NCBI GenBank assembly: GCA_964422725.1
Contig: CAYRCC010000056.1
Coordinates: 1-10,942 of the forward strand
Length of the DNA: 10,942 nucleotides
Reading direction: 5' to 3'
Source of the DNA: CAKSNH01 sp964422725
Lineage (GTDB): Bacteria; Bacillota; Clostridia; UBA1381
Both the position numbers and the translations under genes were made by a program. Below the pieces are notes generated by a model. The model did no database searches. It was not told the DNA's origin and saw nothing but the letters and a program-made list of their open reading frames with translations. Shown here piece after piece: positions 8,401-10,942 of the stretch (within the stretch, counting starts at the first letter, position 1; each line of letters begins with the position of its first letter).

Positions 8401-8564
8401 GCCGTTTCGGCAGCCGGTGCCGCCGCAGCAGCTGTTTCGGCGGTTGCCGTTGCTGTGTCAGCGGCTGTTGTTTCCGTTGTATCGGCGAAAACAGCGCTCA
8501 CTGAGCCGAGCAATATACCTGCAGCCAAAAGCGTGCTGATAAATCTTTTCACGTTTTTACTCAT
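5496..8564 (-). CDS. S-layer protein with N-terminal SLH repeats
   Basis: Large exported surface protein of 1022 residues, a candidate main S-layer subunit. A signal peptide spans about residues 1-27 (KNVKR, hydrophobic core, VFA). An Ala/Thr/Pro-rich low-complexity linker follows to about residue 76. Three SLH units then cover about 78-123 (YEDGSIKPES.ITRAEMA pattern), 131-183 (FTDVDASHWA, GDGTFAPDSPVT) and a more divergent third at 185-233 ending ATRGTVAKLVYNAL. The remaining roughly 780 residues are acidic, Thr/Val/Tyr-rich and beta-type with no enzyme signature, as in many clostridial S-layer proteins. DYDGDGKYD at 414-422 looks like a calcium-binding loop. The ATG at 8564 was chosen over a GTG at 8579 because GGAGG lies 8 nt before it, whereas the GTG overlaps that site. 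A leader of about 140 nt precedes it. Confidence 0.9.
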   Translation of the reverse strand: MSKNVKRFISTLLAAGILLGSVSAVFADTTETTAADTATATAETAAAAAPAAETAATAAPAATATAAPVAETAATDSYYEEAIGLLAKMGIFAGYEDGSIKPESTITRAEMAAVILRVMGIEQMSTYAGIFTDVDASHWAASVIQTAANMNIIAGMGDGTFAPDSPVTYEQAVKMVVCAVGYDNLAKGLGGYPTGYIAVAARKDVEVTKNTPGVVGEQATRGTVAKLVYNALNALYPTPSGSDASGVTYATSDDVTVSSKLHNVFCEEGVLTATYSTSIDPSITLSKGQIAIDDIVFNRSEVADMEKYVGYKIKVYYTEYNNDGDKTIIYVVPNRKNDTLTIDADDIDSITNIKSADAVIEYRYTDNSSKTKKAKLSSPTIIYNGKKLYAKDIDTDESMEDFITPEVGELVLNDYDGDGKYDVLFVNKYETIVATSATDKAVTGKYNKPAKVDLNNEDDDKLITIVKDGKEIATKNVKKWDVLTMQRSVNSVGDKVYNIEVCNDTIEGKITDLDEDEDDVKVTIDGKTYEVDSNLFASGDVKIKKEGKFYLDKFGRIAGMESTTGGKLSGSEQYGWLIKIGYSNDDDGIYAKMFTQGGEIKSYYFATDGVDFWGPEDDDEEITLDFDADAENAKNILFAADAYANETKAGGLPMKLVKFSLNSKNKVKSLVMPYVTSDFANADEDRVVVHNANMTSAAGMGNMLGKLFALEDGIVEFSVPNSIDDLTDTGTYKVATMPASTYINYDGGVGFDYVVAEFDDTTPAVAIRYIGSSTAPNDFTYNTADDASLFMISKIQTVYDDAEEEKVYKITGYANGNKVEYTTTKTTSVSEAVGISGGVYVDGATGYTGDNNRYYGVTPIWTAANEMTYYKDSPLISEANQEKYEKLTDALKVGDIVGISASGLKANIIIKLVSTKDYVADRSGNPWGKMAQYSSTRDGLAFGAITEIDTDSNVVFKTSNGETYSYDPGYYVITYNVKTGKVEDDVTAADLQPYDSTENEGDMVFLRIFKNGQREVFAIRFE

Positions 8565-8709
8565 GTGAAATACCTCCACTTAAAATTTTTATTTATAACA
8601 AGCGAGGTCCCCCCAACTCGTTATTTACTGTTGTTCTTTGCGCGCGGTGTGCGCGTCGGTATCTGCGGTTTTTCGGCGGCTCTTTTTATGAGCCTTGCCA
8701 ACCGATTTT
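8565..8709 (-). promoter_or_regulatory. Leader of the S-layer mRNA
   Basis: About 140 nt between the likely promoter and the ATG, without an ORF. On the minus strand it can form small hairpins: GGCTC/GAGCC with a 7-nt loop (8678-8694), CGCGC/GCGCG with a 5-nt loop (8641-8655), and an imperfect ATAACGAG/CTCGCTTGTTAT stem enclosing a run of six G near 8590-8625. The strong GGAGG follows. Long, structured leaders that stabilise mRNA are known for S-layer genes of other bacteria; the role here is inference. It matches no riboswitch class I can recognise. Confidence 0.45.
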
Positions 8710-8729
8710 ATCATAGCATACTGATTATA
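8710..8729 (-). promoter_or_regulatory. Promoter region of the S-layer gene
   Basis: Two -10-like boxes lie 8 nt apart on the minus strand: a perfect TATAAT (8724-8729) and TATGAT (8710-8715), the latter preceded by TGC as in an extended -10 element. Neither has a good -35 hexamer at 16-18 nt. The true start site is undecided between them. Confidence 0.5.
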
Positions 8730-8755
8730 TAGTATTTGGAACATTTAAAACAGTT

Positions 8756-8782
8756 AAAAAACAGACATTTTTGTTAAAAATG
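8756..8782 (-). terminator. Weak terminator of the regulator gene
   Basis: On the minus strand, CATTTTT and AAAAATG pair around a 3-nt loop (8766-8782), and a run of six U (8756-8761) follows within five bases. It lies about 30 nt past the regulator stop codon. The stem is almost all A-U, so termination may be partial, letting regulator transcripts read into the S-layer gene. Confidence 0.45.
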
Positions 8783-8813
8783 GCGATATACTTGTCCGCA
8801 TTTTCCATATTTT

Positions 8814-10349
8814 TCAGCCGGCACCCAAATTTTTGGCATATTCCTTGTACTCAAGCGGAGAAACGCCCGTATATTTTTTGAACACCTGACTGAAATACTG
8901 TGAATTTGAGCCGTAGCCGACCTTTTCCGCCACCTCGTAAATCCTGTCTTTTTTACCCTCAACTATAAGATTTTTTGCCATTTCCATACGTTTTTCCATA
9001 ACGTAGTGCGAGAAATTCTCGCCTATTTCCTTTTTAAAGAGCTTGCCCAGATAGTCGACATTGGTATAGAGAATGTTGTTTGCAATCCACCTGAGCGACA
9101 AATTCTCGTTTCCGATATTCTTCTCGATTATATCCATTGTGCTGTTTATAAGCGAGCTGTAAATGCGCAGCTGCCGCGCCGACCCCGAACCTATAATTTC
9201 GTTTGCCACGCGGAGTATGTAGTCTTTTATTTCTTTCAGCGTTTTAAGCTCCTGAAGCTCTATTATGCCTTTCATATACTTGTCTATCTTCTCGACCTCA
9301 CAGCACCTTATAATGCACACAAAAAGCTCCAGACAATATGTTTTTGCCAGTGCCGGCTCTGCCTTTGCGCGCTCAATGTCCTTGAAAAAGTCATAAAGGA
9401 GCATCTGCATTTTTTCGCAGTCAGCCGTACGCACGGCGCGCTCTATTGCGCCGTAATTCGGTTCAAGCGACACATACGAAGCATCGGTTGCGATATCCTC
9501 CGCGCAGACAATCGCCCCGTCACCGGTATAAAAGCAGTAGTCGAGTGCTTTGCAGAGTTTTTCGTATACCTGAGCCGTTTCGTGCAGTGCGTGCAGTCCG
9601 CTGTACACGGTAGTAATGCGGTAGGAGTAGTATTTTTCAAACACCTTTGACATTTTGTGCAGCATTGCCGAAACCTTTGTACCGTTCTGCATACCGCTCA
9701 CCACCAATATATGGTCCTTGACAATGGTGCTGACAATGATATTGTCTGTGCCGATATGCCCCTCGACAATATTTTTAAGGAAGAAATAATCGTCGAACCC
9801 GATTTCACATTCCGGTCTGAACAGGAATGTATGTGCGCGGCAGTTCGGCGACATATTGAATGTTGTGCAGTATATTCTGAATATTTCGTCGGTGTTGCCC
9901 ACACCCAGCACAAACTCCTTAAAAAACTGTTCGCGGATAATAGGCTTGAGCCTGTCCGCCTCCCGAATTACCATTTTTGCGAAATTTTCCTTTGCACGGA
10001 CAGACTTGATTCTGTTAATCAGTCCGCTCACCGCCGAAACTATATCCTCGTCGCTCTGCACGTCAAACGCAGTACAGACATTGTCCGGCAGTCCGGCAGT
10101 GTCCTCGCCGAAACTGTCGTACACAACCATACAATGGATATGCAGAATGTCAATCGGCAGAAACGCGCTGTTTTCGTCAAAACACTTTCGGCTTATAACC
10201 AGCACGTCGGGTTTTGTTTTGAGAACAGAGCTGCACAGTCCGCCGTCAGCCACATCTGCCGTAAACTCAACGCAGTGCGCTCGCATAAGTCGGGACGGAA
10301 TTTCAAACCGGTCAAGCAGCGCATCGCGCACAACCATAACTTTATACAT
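8814..10349 (-). CDS. AraC/YesN-like transcriptional regulator with degenerate receiver domain
   Basis: Cytoplasmic DNA-binding regulator of 511 residues. The C-terminal part (about 405-507) is an AraC-type double helix-turn-helix: first helix pair near NLSLRWIANNILYTNVDYLG, then the family signature from IYEVAEKVGYGSNSQYFS to FKKYTGVSPLEYK. The middle (about 140-300) resembles the linker domain of YesN-type response regulators, including an ALDYCFYTGDGAIV segment. The N-terminal 115 residues have the strand pattern of a receiver (YKVMVV, PDVLVIS, CMVVYDS) but Ser53 replaces the expected phospho-acceptor Asp, the acidic pair is Arg8-Asp9, and no Lys occurs in the usual Lys-Pro region. Phosphorylation control is therefore unlikely. 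The second ATG (10349) is preferred over the first (10358) because GGAGGAG lies 9 nt before it and only about 2 nt before the first. Its targets are unknown; a link to the S-layer or GH105 genes rests on proximity only. Confidence 0.88.
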   Translation of the reverse strand: MYKVMVVRDALLDRFEIPSRLMRAHCVEFTADVADGGLCSSVLKTKPDVLVISRKCFDENSAFLPIDILHIHCMVVYDSFGEDTAGLPDNVCTAFDVQSDEDIVSAVSGLINRIKSVRAKENFAKMVIREADRLKPIIREQFFKEFVLGVGNTDEIFRIYCTTFNMSPNCRAHTFLFRPECEIGFDDYFFLKNIVEGHIGTDNIIVSTIVKDHILVVSGMQNGTKVSAMLHKMSKVFEKYYSYRITTVYSGLHALHETAQVYEKLCKALDYCFYTGDGAIVCAEDIATDASYVSLEPNYGAIERAVRTADCEKMQMLLYDFFKDIERAKAEPALAKTYCLELFVCIIRCCEVEKIDKYMKGIIELQELKTLKEIKDYILRVANEIIGSGSARQLRIYSSLINSTMDIIEKNIGNENLSLRWIANNILYTNVDYLGKLFKKEIGENFSHYVMEKRMEMAKNLIVEGKKDRIYEVAEKVGYGSNSQYFSQVFKKYTGVSPLEYKEYAKNLGAG

Positions 10350-10399
10350 AGTTCTCATCTCCTCCCGTCAATGTGCAAAATCAATACAGTCACACAATT

Positions 10400-10428
10400 A
10401 TTATATCGTTTTTCTTTGACAATTGCAA
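10400..10428 (-). promoter_or_regulatory. Promoter of the regulator gene
   Basis: On the minus strand TTGCAA (10423-10428) is followed after 17 nt by a perfect TATAAT (10400-10405). It would start transcription about 45 nt before the ATG at 10349. Confidence 0.75.
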
Positions 10429-10471
10429 GTACATTTATTTTACAAATTTATGTCAAAATAAGGCGGGGTGA

Positions 10472-10500
10472 TTGAAAAATGCGCCGCAATGGGGTATAAT
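10472..10500 (+). promoter_or_regulatory. Divergent plus-strand promoter
   Basis: TTGAAA (10472-10477), a 17-nt spacer and a perfect TATAAT (10495-10500) on the plus strand. No plus-strand gene follows inside the window: transcription would enter the right repeat island. Only a 14-codon ORF without a ribosome binding site begins nearby. It may drive a gene beyond the window or a non-coding transcript. Confidence 0.55.
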
Positions 10501-10626
10501 AGAAAGCGGAAAATGCGGCTTGCGCCTGCAAATACAGCTTGCACCCGGCGGAAATAGGCGGTAAGGGGCGCTGCCCCTATTGCAAAGGGGTGACCCCTTT
10601 GCAATCCCTTTTGCGGTAACCGCAGA

Positions 10627-10702
10627 TTTGGCGGTAAGGGGCTACCGCCCCTTATTATGACAAAGATATTATCATATTTCATCTGCTATCCCTGTGGTAC
10701 TT
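10627..10702 (+). repeat. Direct repeat, 76 bp, copy A
   Basis: Identical over 76 bases to 10782-10857, offset 155 bp. It contains the TAAGGGGC/GCCCCTTA hairpin and the reverse of GGGATAGCAGA. Its last 22 bases lie in the 53-bp module shared with the left island. Confidence 0.92.
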
Positions 10703-10733
10703 GTCGGGAGTTTGGTAGTAAGGGGCGTTGCCC
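10681..10733 (-). repeat. Inverted repeat arm, 53 bp (partner 463-515)
   Basis: Perfect reverse-complement match to 463-515. It overlaps the end of direct-repeat copy A and runs into a GGGGC hairpin. Confidence 0.9.
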
Positions 10734-10781
10734 TTACAAACAAGGGTGTTGCCCTTGAACCCCTGTGGTGGTTATCGTGGG

Positions 10782-10857
10782 TTTGGCGGTAAGGGGCTAC
10801 CGCCCCTTATTATGACAAAGATATTATCATATTTCATCTGCTATCCCTGTGGTACTT
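10782..10857 (+). repeat. Direct repeat, 76 bp, copy B
   Basis: Identical to 10627-10702. After the match, copy B continues into the 10-bp hairpin at 10852-10877, whereas copy A continues into the module shared with 463-515; the copies are therefore shuffled modules and not a simple tandem duplication. Confidence 0.92.
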
Positions 10858-10902
10858 TTGCCTTGCCGCAAAAGTACCCAAAAAGGCACCAAGGGGCGTT
10901 GC

Positions 10903-10941
10903 CCCTTTGGAAACCCTTTTTTGCGAAAAAGCTCAATACGA
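10903..10941 (-). repeat. Inverted repeat arm, 39 bp (partner 331-369)
   Basis: Perfect reverse-complement match to 331-369. It lies at the extreme end of the window, but the match stops one base before the edge, so its end is real. Confidence 0.9.
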
Positions 10942-10942
10942 A

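Larger units (their letters stand above)
10545..10942. repeat. Right intergenic repeat island
   Basis: No credible gene. It is a chain of hairpins: 10564-10578 (AGGGGC/GCCCCT), 10579-10605 (two 13-base arms around a single base), 10612-10624, 10635-10654, 10719-10736, 10741-10757, 10790-10809, 10852-10877 (10-bp stem, 6-nt loop) and 10891-10907. Modules shared with the left island appear here in reverse orientation, including GGGATAGCAGA read on the minus strand at 10682-10692 and 10837-10847. The island continues past the window end. Confidence 0.85.

Noticed and set aside
10514..10558. 14-codon plus-strand ORF downstream of the divergent promoter
   Set aside because: No ribosome binding site, and too short to support without expression or conservation data.
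10440..10682. 80-codon minus-strand open frame in the right island
   Set aside because: It starts inside the 76-bp repeat and reads through several hairpins; repeat-derived and without a recognisable protein feature.

Overview
The window looks like a piece of a Gram-positive, S-layer-bearing Clostridia-type (Bacillota) chromosome. The reasons are three-repeat SLH anchoring domains on two secreted proteins, strong AGGAGG/GGGAGG ribosome binding sites, sigma-A-like promoters, a YesN/AraC-type regulator, and an intracellular GH105 enzyme for pectin-derived unsaturated disaccharides. A gut pectin degrader with many SLH proteins would fit, but that is inference; the sequence alone does not name a species.

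Layout: four complete genes, all on the minus strand, occupy about 712-10349, and a repeat island without genes lies on each side (1-670 and about 10545-10942). In transcription order (right to left) the genes are: an AraC/YesN-like regulator with a degenerate receiver domain (8814-10349); a 1022-residue S-layer protein with N-terminal SLH repeats (5496-8564); a 752-residue secreted protein with an atrophied Ig-like domain and C-terminal SLH repeats (3149-5407); and a 718-residue GH105-type unsaturated glycuronyl hydrolase with a long, internally duplicated N-terminal extension (712-2868).

Transcription: the regulator has its own promoter (TTGCAA-N17-TATAAT) and a weak AT-rich terminator. The S-layer gene has -10-like boxes and a leader of roughly 140 nt. 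The two SLH genes are 88 bp apart with a hairpin but no clear promoter or terminator between them, so they are probably cotranscribed. A 131-bp element with terminal inverted repeats, containing a terminator-like hairpin, separates them from the GH105 gene. That gene has its own promoter and a bulged U-tract terminator. A good plus-strand promoter (TTGAAA-N17-TATAAT) diverges from the regulator gene and reads into the right repeat island.

How the genes may work together: the two SLH proteins would sit on the cell wall, one as a candidate main S-layer subunit and the other as an accessory surface protein. GH105 would act in the cytoplasm on imported pectin fragments. The regulator could control any of these, but nothing in the sequence ties it to a particular promoter. 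The most unusual feature is the pair of islands: they are built from the same modules in opposite orientation, including perfect 39-bp and 53-bp inverted matches about 10 kb apart, so the four-gene block lies between inverted repeats. I found no CRISPR array, tRNA, rRNA, transposase or defence gene.
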